DNA of 64,000 nt from Sabethes cyaneus (Eukaryota > Arthropoda > Insecta > Diptera > Culicidae). Shown here in pieces: positions 1 through 9,215 of this stretch. How positions within the stretch are numbered: position 1 is the first letter of the stretch; each line of letters starts with the position of its first letter. Below the pieces are notes generated by a model that had not been told where the DNA came from, made no database searches, and saw only the letters and a program-made list of their open reading frames with translations. The stretch lies in contig NC_071354.1 in assembly GCF_943734655.1 (NCBI RefSeq), forward strand, positions 47,360,044 through 47,424,043, read 5' to 3'. Both the position numbers and the translations under genes were made by a program.

Positions 1-160
1 TCAGACATAAACGAAAGGTGGGGCATTTAAAATCGATTTAGAAACCACTAAGCTTTTAGCGCTGAAAATCTTTCATTTTTCGTGATGCTCGCACTTTTCG
101 ATTTTGAGGAATGACACCCAATCACAAACCTTGCGGTAAGACGTAGTCCTACGTCTAATT
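1..160 (-). repeat. end fragment of a dispersed repeat with GACGTAG/CTACGTC terminus
   Basis: This stretch is an inverted, diverged copy of 15471-15620. Both carry the near-palindrome GACGTAG-2bp-CTACGTC (here about 140-155), then a cytosolic-looking but non-coding tract containing a shared phrase about a CACCC/GGGTG block, CGAAAAATG-like words and GCGCTAA. Similar near-palindromes occur at 34603-34618 and, degraded, near 16479-16497. It is probably one end of a multicopy element that continues left of the window. No reading frame is seen. Confidence 0.5.
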
Positions 161-424
161 TAATACAGGGTGTCGACTCAAATCCAAAAATAAAATTCCC
201 TGACTTTCCCTGATTTTCCCTGATGCTTCAAATATTTTTCCCTGACCCTCAAAACTCAAATATCAAGCTTATTTGGGTGATTTCTGGCTTAAGTTTTTAA
301 TCCTTTAGCATAGCTTATGCGAGCTGCTGAAAACTAAAGCTAGATCTCTTCATGTTTTACGAACACATATCAAAGATTCTTAACCTATTTCTTACTAACG
401 TTTCGAAAACGCCCTCTTCTATCG

Positions 425-625
425 AGTATCGAGGGACAGTTATGTTTGAGGTATCAACTTGAATCCAAAGAAACAAAGATTGAGAAATAATCTAATCGAC
501 CTGTTTTTGCGCAAAGCTTAGATGTTACATACAAAAAAATTACAGCCGTGTAAACATAACAAATCTTGCTAATTTTCAGTCAGCTCAAACTAGTAACTTT
601 ACCGCTGGAAGGTGGACACATGTCT
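425..625 (-). repeat. dispersed repeat, inverted copy of 9040-9215
   Basis: Shared blocks in inverted order include a stretch with AATCTAATCGACCTG, a block GTCAGCTCAAACT and a block GGAAGGTGGA. The counterparts at 9040-9215 contain TCCACCTTCC, AGTTTGAGCTGAC and CAGGTCGATTAGATT. Identity is clear but imperfect. No coding potential is evident. Confidence 0.5.
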
Positions 626-1048
626 GCGAGTTTTCAGTTAAACTAAAACAAAACTTTCCTGGAAGTTCCAGCTTGTTATCTTTGCTGCAAAAAGCATGGG
701 GTTAAGGAGATGATTCCCCAAAGATTTTTGGTACAAAAATGTGCGTTTTGCTGGCTTCGAGGTACGGCAAAACTTTAGCTAGATATATTATTGGAAAATG
801 TCCAAATGGCAAATATTTTAACCCTCAATGGTGGACAGTTAAGACTAAAGCTGTGTGTCATGATTTCGGATTGCAACTATCGAGGCTTGAAAGCAACATT
901 GACTCGAAGGTAGTTCGGTGGCCGGCCGTTCGGTCCGATGACCGTATATGGGTGTTGAGAATTAAGGCAAATTCTTCAACTACAACTTAATCAACGTATA
1001 GTCACCAACAAATCATAAATTCGATGGTACTAGGGACGAATTGAACCG

Positions 1049-1255
1049 CCCAGTTAGCTTCGAGGTACGATGCTGTTCTAACAAGCCAGTTGTGTTCGAA
1101 TCTCGGCTAGCTGGTTTTTGTTAGACGGAATCAGTAGGATCATTGCACTGACCCCGTAATTTTCCTTACTCTAACAGTAGGCTGCGAAGTCTGTAGATAA
1201 AGAAGGATAATGTCTAGTGACGGTTAATGCTCAAGACTTTGCTTAGCATTGCTAG
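1049..1255 (+). repeat. tRNA-derived SINE-like repeat, family 1
   Basis: The head resembles a tRNA gene: CCAGTTAGCTTCGAGGTA followed by a B-box-like GTTCGAATCTCGGCTAG. The body carries the family phrase AATCAGTAGGATC, the dinucleotide-rich CACTGACCC, and GCTGCGAAGTCTGTAGATAA. Other copies are at 4945-5150, 44270-44412 (minus) and 49995-50130. The copies have drifted from one another, so this is an old insertion. Confidence 0.6.
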
Positions 1256-2030
1256 GGACGAATTCTATGACAGGTTCGAAATGATTTATGGGGTGCGCAC
1301 GACTTGAAAATTCAAGACTCTAGCTCCCAGATCGATCGTGTTTAACGGTCAAAACTTTTTGGAAGTCACAATATACAATTTTTTCTTAGCGACTTTGACC
1401 ACTATCTCGACGTAAGATTCACGCAAGGTTATCGAAATCGGCGAAGGCTCGCACTGAGAGGATGTTGCATTTCAACATCTAGCGGTTTACGGCATATGAC
1501 GTTGCAGTGGAGTACACCAGAAAGCTTGATCAACGAATCGCAGAACAGCAGGACGAAAGGGAATAAGACGTAAGTAGGCTGTGGAGGATCCGCCATAGCG
1601 CCAACAACTACGAGGGAAGTGATAGGCACTACGTGGGGAAGACAATCACCCTTATTCCGCGAGTCACGTGACTCAATACGACAATTGTCACTCGCCGTGA
1701 CTCGCCACGGCGAGTCGAATTGAGTACTGTCACCTAGGTGACAACCGTGTCCCCTAGGTAACAACCCCGTGTCACCTAAGTGACAAACCGTGTCACCTAG
1801 GCGACAATTGTCACCTCATTCGCGATGACTCCAAATTAGTTACGTCACTCGCCTCGCAGAATAAGGGTGAGTGTAACAGCTTGTTTGATGTCGAATGCCA
1901 GAAAATGACAAATGAGAAGAACAAGGCCAAGAGTCGCATGCTCACTGCGGATCACGTCAGAACAGAGAAACATGTAAGCTTTCTGCGTATTACGTAACCA
2001 GCTGAACCAGTCCCGAAGGTTGCCAACTCG

Positions 2031-2150
2031 CATAAACGCAAATTCTACAGAACGTTAATGCTCCCGGTAACCCTTAACGGACATGAATCATGGACACTGA
2101 AGGAAGATGATCAATGCTTGGGACTTCTGAATGTAAAATTCTGCAATTGG
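2031..2150 (+). pseudogene. non-LTR retrotransposon reverse-transcriptase C-terminal scrap
   Basis: About 40 codons read in one frame with the phrase YRTLMLPVTLNGHESWTLKE and then a stop (2151-2153). This matches the stretch after the thumb of many insect non-LTR reverse transcriptases (a K-x-Y-x-TLI-x-P-V-x-LYG-x-E-x-WT pattern). The catalytic core is absent and the frame is closed on both sides. The phrase recurs in the relic at 49512-49960, so both probably come from the same family. It is dead and lies inside the TIR element 166-2554. Confidence 0.55.
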
Positions 2151-2979
2151 TGAAAACGCTGTAGATCGCGTGTAAATAACAGTATGTATCCCGCTTTGTG
2201 CTCTTGATGTCTGCACCGTGAAGTGCGTGAGACCTGCCATTGCCGATTTCGAGCACTACAGCGAGTGAAGTCTGACAATTGTACGGCGCAAAACAAATAA
2301 AAAATTTACGGCAAACTGAAAGATAATCGAATCGCCACTAGACATGTAACAAGTTTTAATTCAACCGATCAATCTGCGTATATTTTACACGAAAATTGAT
2401 TTGATTCGAAAGTTGATCAACAATATTGCCGGGTAAACAAAATTTCCCTGATTGAATTTCGAAATTCCCTGATATTCCCTGATTTCCCTGATCCAAAAAT
2501 GAATTCCCTGATATTCCCTGATTTTCCAGGTTTTTCCAGGAAATCGACACCCTGTAATATTAATATTAATGCCTGACCGCATTTTAAGGTCAAAGACTGA
2601 AAAACACGAGTTTGATCTATTTTATAGGAACGGAGCCTTTCTCCGAAAATCCGCGCTGGGAATCGCGGCTAACACGCTGACAGACGAACAGCGTCATGCG
2701 CAGTATCTTGCAAGTCATTAGGGCCTGCATAGCCTGCAACAAATTAGATTAAAACTTCTCGGTCGGTGCCCTACTAGCACGGTTGTTACAATGTAGTTGT
2801 AGTAACCGAATTATGATTAATTTCAGTCGTAATCCGGTTGCTTCAACTAAATGGACCTAAAGTGTGCTACTTGGGTGGTTTCTACAGTAGACGGAGGAAG
2901 AGGCACAATTTGTGTGTCTAAAAATAACCCAAACAGATACGTCGCTACCTTATTAAGGAGGTTTTGCAGTCTCCTTTTG

Positions 2980-3195
2980 TCCAGCACCTCTGCGTTTCAA
3001 AGATACACGGGTATCAGCGAGCCACATTGTGGGTTCAAATCCGGTAATAATCTTAGATAATAGCTTGGTTCGACCCAGGCACCTTCCAGCATTGGACAAA
3101 AGGTAGGAGTCATAACGACTACTTGTTAAGCGTAGCTACCAATAACCCCCCCCCCTCACCTTCCCGCTCTTTCCCCGCCATTCCAAAAAATATAG
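2980..3195 (+). repeat. tRNA-derived SINE-like repeat, family 2, with poly-C tail region
   Basis: The head has an internal-promoter-like B box (GTGGGTTCAAATCCGG) after CAGCGAGCCACAT. The body contains TAGCTTGGTTCGACC and CACCTTCCAGCATTG. It ends with TTGTTAAGCGTAGCTACC and a run of about 11 C followed by CTCACCTTCC. A better copy is at 53010-53290, with B box GGGTTCGAATCC. The tail sequence is also found duplicated head to head in the foldback at 17927-18209. Confidence 0.55.
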
Positions 3196-3640
3196 GAGTT
3201 TGGTGATAAAAAGATGGCAAAAATACGATGTAAAGTTGACAAAAGGACTACAAAAATACAATGTAAATTAAATGAACGTGAAAGTATTACAAAAAAAGGC
3301 GATGAAAAGATGCCAAAATTGCCCAATACGACAAAAAAACGGAAAAGAGTCATTTAAAAAGCGTCAGTCAGATGATAAAACTTTCAAAAAAGACCCAAGA
3401 TGGCGAATATACGTTAGAAAGACAATAAAAAGACAACATTTTGGTTATCTTGACAACAAACAGGACAAAAAAAGATGGACAAATGACAAAAAACCGAAGA
3501 AAAAGCGAAAATTACCACGAAAAGACGTCAAAACATCTACAAGCGACAATAAATGTCAAGAACAGACGTCAGAAAACGACGAAAAAACAGTGGAAAAATG
3601 GCAAAAGACCAAAGATAATAAATATACGACAGTGAGATGA
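3196..3640. repeat. degenerate GACGAAAA-word array (first block)
   Basis: Purine-rich low-complexity DNA built from variants of GACGAAAA, GACAAAAA and GATGAAAAGATG. A lysine- and aspartate-rich open frame at 3272-3640 follows from the composition and is not a gene. A roughly 60-bp block starting near 3340 (GGAAAAGAGTCATTTAAAAA and beyond) is nearly repeated at 13213-13280. The arrays are therefore dispersed copies of a defined repeat and not only convergent simple sequence. Removing the two transposons that follow would join this block with 6653-6817 and 8721-8850 in the same orientation. Confidence 0.7.
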
Positions 3641-3645
3641 CAATG

Positions 3646-6600
3646 CACTGTGGTCCAGAAAGCCAAATTAAGTGGAAAAAATTGTTTTCTCAGTAGTCGT
3701 TGATTTTAGACTATTTACGTCTTAGCAACAAAATCTTGATTTAGGATGCCGCTTTTTTTGGCATGAGCTATTTTAGAGTGACCCTTAAGTTAACCAAGAT
3801 CCAGAAATTATCTTCAAAACGAAACAAGATAGAGCGATATTCACTTCAGCAATTTTATAGCTTGAAGTATTTTGAGTAATATTGCAGAACACGAAATCCT
3901 TCTATCTCGAACCGTTTCCATATTAGAGCGATTTTCCTGAGTCAAGTTAGGGTGACCCTGCTATTTTGCGATTTTTCTCCATAACTTTTTTATTTTGCAT
4001 TTCTCGCAAAACACTTCTTCAGATGACTTTTGAGGCTCAATGAGACGCAACTTTTGGTGAAAAAATAAATTGGCTATCTACTTTACTTCTACACTTATAT
4101 TAATTTTTATGATAAAAATAGGCCGTTTTCAAATGTTAGTATCTCAGAAAGGTGTAAGCAGAATTAAAATCGGTTAATTGCGTTTGAAATATCGTGATTT
4201 TTTGTGTATAATATCAAAAAATAGAGGGTGGAGTTTTGTCTATCTCAAATAAATCAATTTTGAATATGTGTGGTTTTAACATATTTAAGTATATAACAGT
4301 AAACGTGTTGCGCCATAACTACGGAACGCCTTGACTGTTCTTCAGCAAACTTGGCGTACATGTTTCTTGATACAAGTGAATCAGCGCAGGGGGTTGACAA
4401 AAAGTGGGTGGTCGCTGAAAAAGGGGGGGGGGTCCAAATAAGTAAAAGTGGCTGCGATCATCTTGCATTAAGGGGCGAACCAGCCACAGGCTGAAAACCT
4501 CTCAAATATAGAATAATAGTAACAATAATATCTTGCATTTGGTCTGTTAGAAGTTGTACAAGTGGCTGGGAGATAAGATGAAGAGCGTGTGAAAAGATGG
4601 GAGGGTCACAACTACGGAAGTAGAACAATATAAGGAAGACTTTGTGTCTCTTTCTTTATCTTCGGAGAGACGTACAAGTTGCTGTAGACAAAAAGGCCGC
4701 TGACCGAGGAGAGCTAATCAAGGGGAGGGGTAGATATGTCTAAGTGAGGAAAAAAGCTTTGTTTTTTGTATTATGAGAATTTGCAAACTGAAACGTAGTG
4801 TTGTGAAGCCCGCATTCGTGTGGTCCAATTTTGTCTCACGATTTTCTTCTAACGAACACATATGCATGAGCATTTCTTTCGGATTTCTTTTCTGATATTC
4901 TCATACACTGCGACAAGTTTTTGCCATAGTGTATTTAGTTATCACCTCCCAGTTGGCCTCGAGGTATGATGCTGGTCTATGTTCATATGTTCGAATCCCG
5001 ACTGGGAGAGGCTGCTAGAGTCAATAGGATCGTAGCAACTGACCCTACAATTGTCCTGCACTCTTACAAAGTCTGTCGTATAAAAAAAACAGAAGGCCAA
5101 GTTTCGATAACGGAATGTAGCACCTAGGCTTTGCAATGCTTTGCTATTTAGTTATCAGCCACGTTCGTTGCTTACGCTCGTCATTGCAACCCAGCAGTTG
5201 ATACCTATAATAGCTCGCATTGGCCCGCACACTTACCCGCGTGTGTAAGCGAAGGTGTAAAATGAAGAAGAAAAGTAAAATCCGTATCTATACATCCAAG
5301 TGTGCCGCTCGTGCTCACGACCTATGGACAGCTCGTGAGCTTTGGATTCGCGGGCGGGATGTGTAGAAAGTTGATATGAGGCTGTACACTCGCGAGTGTG
5401 TAGGTAGCAGAATGTATGCACACAGTGCCAGCAGTTGTTTGGCGTAGGCTTGCGTCATTGGAGTAAGCTTTGAATGCTATGCTTTTCACACTCGCTCGCC
5501 TGAGATTTTCAATCTTATCGAAAACAGATGTACAAGTGGCTGAAAGACAAAAAAATGGTGGCCTCTGATGAAAGGGGAGGTGCGAATCACGGAAATCCCC
5601 GTCGCGGATAGAAAACTATTTAAACTTCTCATTCGGTAGTTCCACTTCATGATACTATGAAACACATATGATTTCATTACTTTGTCTACCATTCCCTCTG
5701 TTTATTGGATAGTCTACCGTTTTTAATGTCTAACCTCATTATGAAGTTTAAGTCAACAAACATGAGGTTAAGTTTATACATTCTCTTTTAGATTTGGACC
5801 ACTCACACAACTTATAACGGTTTAAATGCAAGATAATTACAGCCACTTTTACCTATTTGTGCCTCCCCCTCCCCTTTTTAGCGACCACCTCGCTTTTGTC
5901 AACCCCCTGTGCTGATTTACTTATGTCAAGAAACATGTACGCTAAGTTTAATCAAGAACAGTCAAGGCCTTCCGGAGTTATGGCGCAAGTCGTTTACTTT
6001 TATATACTTAAATATGTTAAAACCACACATATTCAAAGTTGATTTATTTGAGATAGACAAAAATCCACTCTCCTATTTTTTGATATTATGCACAAAAAAT
6101 CACGATCTTTCAAACGCAATTAACCGATTTTAATTCTGCTTGCACCTTTCTGAGATACTAACATTTGAAAATGGCCTATTTTTATCATAAAAATTAATAT
6201 AAGTATAGAAGTAAAGTAGATAGCCAATTTCTTTTTTCACCAAAAGTTGCGTCTTATTGAGCTTCAAAAGTCATCTGAGGAAGTGTTTTGCGAGAAATGC
6301 AAAATAAAAAAGTTATGGAGAAAAATCGCAAAATAGCAGGGTCACCCTAACTTGACTCAGGAAAATCGCTCTAATATGGAAACGGTTCGAGATAGAAGGA
6401 TTTCGTCTTCTGCAATATTACTCAAAATACTAGCTATAAAATTGTAGAAGTAAATATCGCTCTATCTTGTTTCGTTTTGAAGATAATTTCTGGATCTTGG
6501 TTAATTTAAGGGTCACCCTAAAATAGCTCATGCCAAAAAAGCAGCATCCTAAATCAAGATTTTGTTGCTAAGACGTAAATAGTCTAAAATCAACGACTAC

Positions 6601-6647
6601 TGAGTAAACAACTTTTTCCACTTAATTTGGCTTTCTGGACCATAGTG
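3646..6647. mobile_element. Transib-like non-autonomous element A with 0.8-kb inverted arms
   Basis: Ends are CACTGTGG and, on the other strand, CACTATGG. The 5-bp direct repeat CAATG flanks it at 3641-3645 and 6648-6652. Each end shows a heptamer, exactly 23 bp, then an A-rich nonamer: AAAAAATTG at 3676-3684 and AAAAAGTTG at the other end. The arms (about 3646-4470 and 5824-6647) are long imperfect inverted repeats. The 1.35-kb loop holds a family-1 SINE and degenerate units containing TACAAGTGGCTG. CAC ends with a 5-bp duplication and RSS-like signals are known for Transib elements. No transposase frame is visible, so it would be mobilised in trans. The Transib assignment is inference from the termini. 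Confidence 0.65.
4945..5150 (+). repeat. tRNA-derived SINE-like repeat, family 1, best-preserved head
   Basis: The head reads CCCAGTTGGCCTCGAGGTA with GTTCGAATCCCGACTGGG, so the two ends of the tRNA-like part can pair through CCCAGT and ACTGGG. The body has AGTCAATAGGATCGTAGCA, ACAATTGTCCTGCACTCT and a tail with CGGAATGTAGCACC and TAGGCTTTGC. It lies in the loop of element A. Confidence 0.65.
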
Positions 6648-6652
6648 CAATG

Positions 6653-6812
6653 TGATGACGAATACCAAAATACAATACAAAAAGACCACAAAAAGGTACC
6701 GAAAAAGTAATGATTATATGAAGAAAAGACGACACTATAAATAGAAGTAGAAAAAGTAATGAAGAGACGACCAAAGCATCGACAAGAAATGCCAAAAACA
6801 TACAAATGATGA
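6653..6812. repeat. GACGAAAA-word array segment between two transposons
   Basis: Continuation, in the same orientation, of the array at 3196-3640. It is split off by element A on the left and element B on the right. It contains GAAGAAAAGACGACAC and ATGATGACGCCG, the latter including the CGCCG duplicated by element B. No gene. Confidence 0.65.
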
Positions 6813-6817
6813 CGCCG

Positions 6818-8715
6818 CACTATGGGGCAGAACCTGAAAAAGCTCGGACAAAACCTCAAAATTTTTATTTGAGATATTCTATCAAACTTAATATTCTACG
6901 TATAGTAGACACATAATCTATAAGAAATATACATAAATTGTTTTAATAAGTAGTTTTTCAATAGGCATTAAAGAAGGTGAAACACAGTGTAAAAAAATTT
7001 TGAAAAATGAAAAAATAAATATCATTTAATCTTTTAGTATCTGGCTACCATGCTGCTTAAAATTCTATACTTTTAAAGGACAATTCACATTAAAGGGATT
7101 ATAAACTAATAGTTTAGGTGATATTAAGACAGATTTTTTACTAGTAGGCTTTGTTCTGACGAAGTGTTTTAGAACAAAATATTTGTTATTTTTGTCAATT
7201 TTCAATAGCGTGTAGAAAAAGATTTCCACAGATTTCCGCTCTGACACTACCATAAAATCAACATTCAGGGTGTTAACTAGTAACAAGCAAAAAATTAGCT
7301 GCTACTAGTTGCGATGTTCGGAGATATTCAAGTTTTTCGAATGCATGTTTTCCGGCATTTTAGGCTACAAATTAGTAAATGCGCGCGCCAGTGCGAAGTT
7401 CATTCCTGCTGTACGTTAAATAGTCATGCTTGTGTATGTAAGACATAGCATTATTATCGTTATGAGATACATCGGAGTCGATAAGGGGAATTCAGGACAT
7501 TGTAAAGGCGATCACTTAACAGCTTTTTCCCAATTAGCTCTGTTCTTTCAAGTCAAGTTGGCAGTAGAATATGTTCGGTTGGACTTTCAGCTCGATTGAA
7601 CTAGCCTCCATTTTGGTTATTTAGAGACGAACATGTTGATACGTGTTTGTAGGATAAACGGATTGCTATACTCTGTCAGTTACTCGTTATTTTGTGTGCC
7701 TTCTGCCAGGATTTGGCTGAGGCCGATGACAGCCTATCTCGCCACTCGTATCCTTTTGCTGCGTATGGCCAAACTAATGAATTAAAAAAATTACATGAAT
7801 GCACTAAAGCAGGTAGTAGGGTAAGTTAACCTATATAGTAAACCCTCTACCTGTAATGGACACTCGGATAAAATTTCGGTATTTATTAGCTTATACTTCT
7901 TATTTCTGAGGATATATAACATGAAACAGAACGTACTAAACATAACACACATTTGAGTTGATAAAATTTTGGCTGCATTTCAGTATTAATGCTTTAAAAT
8001 TGACGTTTTCAACAAGTGGGTCCATTATATACAATGAAAAAAATGTCGCCATTACCGGACTCTCTCCATGCAAAATACACTAAAATTCCTATAATGGATC
8101 CGGTCGTTATTCTATTGTAAACCGCAAGGGTCCATAAAAGGAAAATGGACGTTCAAATCTGTTTTAAAAAATCTGTAAAATATAGATTTGCATCAGAAAT
8201 TGATATATTTAGGCTTATTCGAAAGTTACTAATATTGTAAGTGCCATTGGTTGGGTGTTTAGCGTAACGAGTTCAAAATAATGTATAGAAAGGTCCACAA
8301 ATGGTTGATTTACCCTATACCAGAATAATAATACTAAATTACTCTTGATATACAGATTGTGATAATTTGTATAGGAGGTCGTCAGACTACCAATTTCGAC
8401 TAATAAAATGTGTTTGAGTATTTAAAATATTTATAACTTGATTCTCGTAAGTCCTACAATTTTGGTATGTTCAGTAACTTTACGTAACTTTACAGGACAA
8501 ACAACTTTTCTGAAGACACAATATTTCTAAAGTCATTATTTAAAAAGTTATATCTCAACGCCATCTATAGGAATAAAAATACAACTACTTAAAATTTACA
8601 GAAAGATGCGCAATTTTATTACAAACAATGTTGCTGAAGACAATAAAGCTTTACGAAGCATATGAAAGAAGTTATGAGGTTTTGTCCGAGCGCCGGATCA
8701 ATCTGCCCCACTGTG
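6818..8715. mobile_element. Transib-like non-autonomous element B with RSS-like ends
   Basis: CGCCG flanks it on both sides (6813-6817 and 8716-8720). The left end is heptamer CACTATG, a 23-bp spacer and nonamer ACAAAACCT (6848-6856). The right end, read inwards on the minus strand, is CACAGTG, a 23-bp spacer and the same nonamer (8677-8685). CACAGTG is the vertebrate V(D)J heptamer consensus, and the nonamer matches ACAAAAACC at 7 of 9 positions. Outside the ends (about 40 bp) the two sides differ. A smaller TIR element (7817-8317) is nested inside. The interior has no long frame, so transposase would come from elsewhere. GC-rich 5-bp duplications are usual for Transib. Confidence 0.7.
7817..8317. 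mobile_element. MITE-like element with TAGGGTAA termini and GGACC words
   Basis: The left end TAGGGTAAGTTAACC pairs imperfectly with the reverse complement of the right end GGTTGATTTACCCTA. AATGGACAC, GTGGGTCCATTATA and ATGGATCC recur inside both flanks. The ends resemble those of the 4.3-kb foldback at 33848-38151, which also starts AGGTAA and carries TGAATGGACC words, so the two may be related. No target duplication is clear. It is nested in element B. Confidence 0.45.
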
Positions 8716-8720
8716 CGCCG

Positions 8721-8850
8721 TCAAAGCAAAAACGCTGTGAAAGACGATAAAAAATGACAAAAAATCACTGAAAAGATAATGCCAGAAAGCCAGATGTTAA
8801 AAATTACGGAAAACGACCAACAAACGTTAAAAAGACAACAACAAGAGGTC
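8721..8850. repeat. GACGAAAA-word array, third segment, ending in an A-box-like phrase
   Basis: This is the right-hand remainder of the array interrupted by elements A and B, with AAAGACGATAAAAAATGAC-type words. Just after it (8851-8876) lies GCGGCATAGTGGTTAGCATG, which looks like a tRNA A box (TAGTGGTTAGCA) without a recognisable B box. It may be the head of a broken SINE. Confidence 0.5.
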
Positions 8851-9039
8851 AGCGCGGCATAGTGGTTAGCATGCTTTTAATTACATTCAAGAACAATTCC
8901 TATGCGACAAAAAATGACACATTTCTAGGCGGAATGAAGTGTGGTTCAACCGGGAACTCGTCGGTTAAACTTTCACTAGAATCAAAAATTTGTTGAAATT
9001 TTTTAAATAATAAATTCATTATAAATGGAACTACGGAAT

Positions 9040-9215
9040 TTTCTTCAGCAAAACCTGGTATCCACCTTCCGGGGACAAAGTTACCAGTTTGAGCTGACTG
9101 AAAGTTAGCTAGACTTGTTACTTGTTTACACGGCTGGAGCTTTGTGCGAAAACAGGTCGATTAGATTTTTTCTCGATCTTTATTTGTTTCTCTGGGTTCA
9201 GGTTGATAGGTTGAT
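9040..9215 (+). repeat. dispersed repeat, inverted relative to 425-625
   Basis: Contains TCCACCTTCC, AGTTTGAGCTGACTGAAAGT and CAGGTCGATTAGATT. The same blocks occur in inverted order inside the element at 166-2554. Non-coding. Confidence 0.5.

Larger units (their letters stand above)
166..2554. mobile_element. non-autonomous DNA transposon, TIR CAGGGTGTCGA, 5-bp duplication TAATA
   Basis: The left end reads CAGGGTGTCGA and the right end is its reverse complement. TAATA flanks it at 161-165 and 2555-2559, which fits a 5-bp target duplication. Just inside each terminus the words TTCCCTGATTT repeat several times, in inverted orientation at the two ends, so the subterminal regions can pair. The interior holds a tRNA-derived SINE (1049-1255), a reverse-transcriptase scrap (2031-2150) and, at 425-625, an inverted copy of the repeat at 9040-9215. 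No transposase frame is visible, so it would need enzyme from elsewhere. Superfamily not assigned. Confidence 0.6.
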
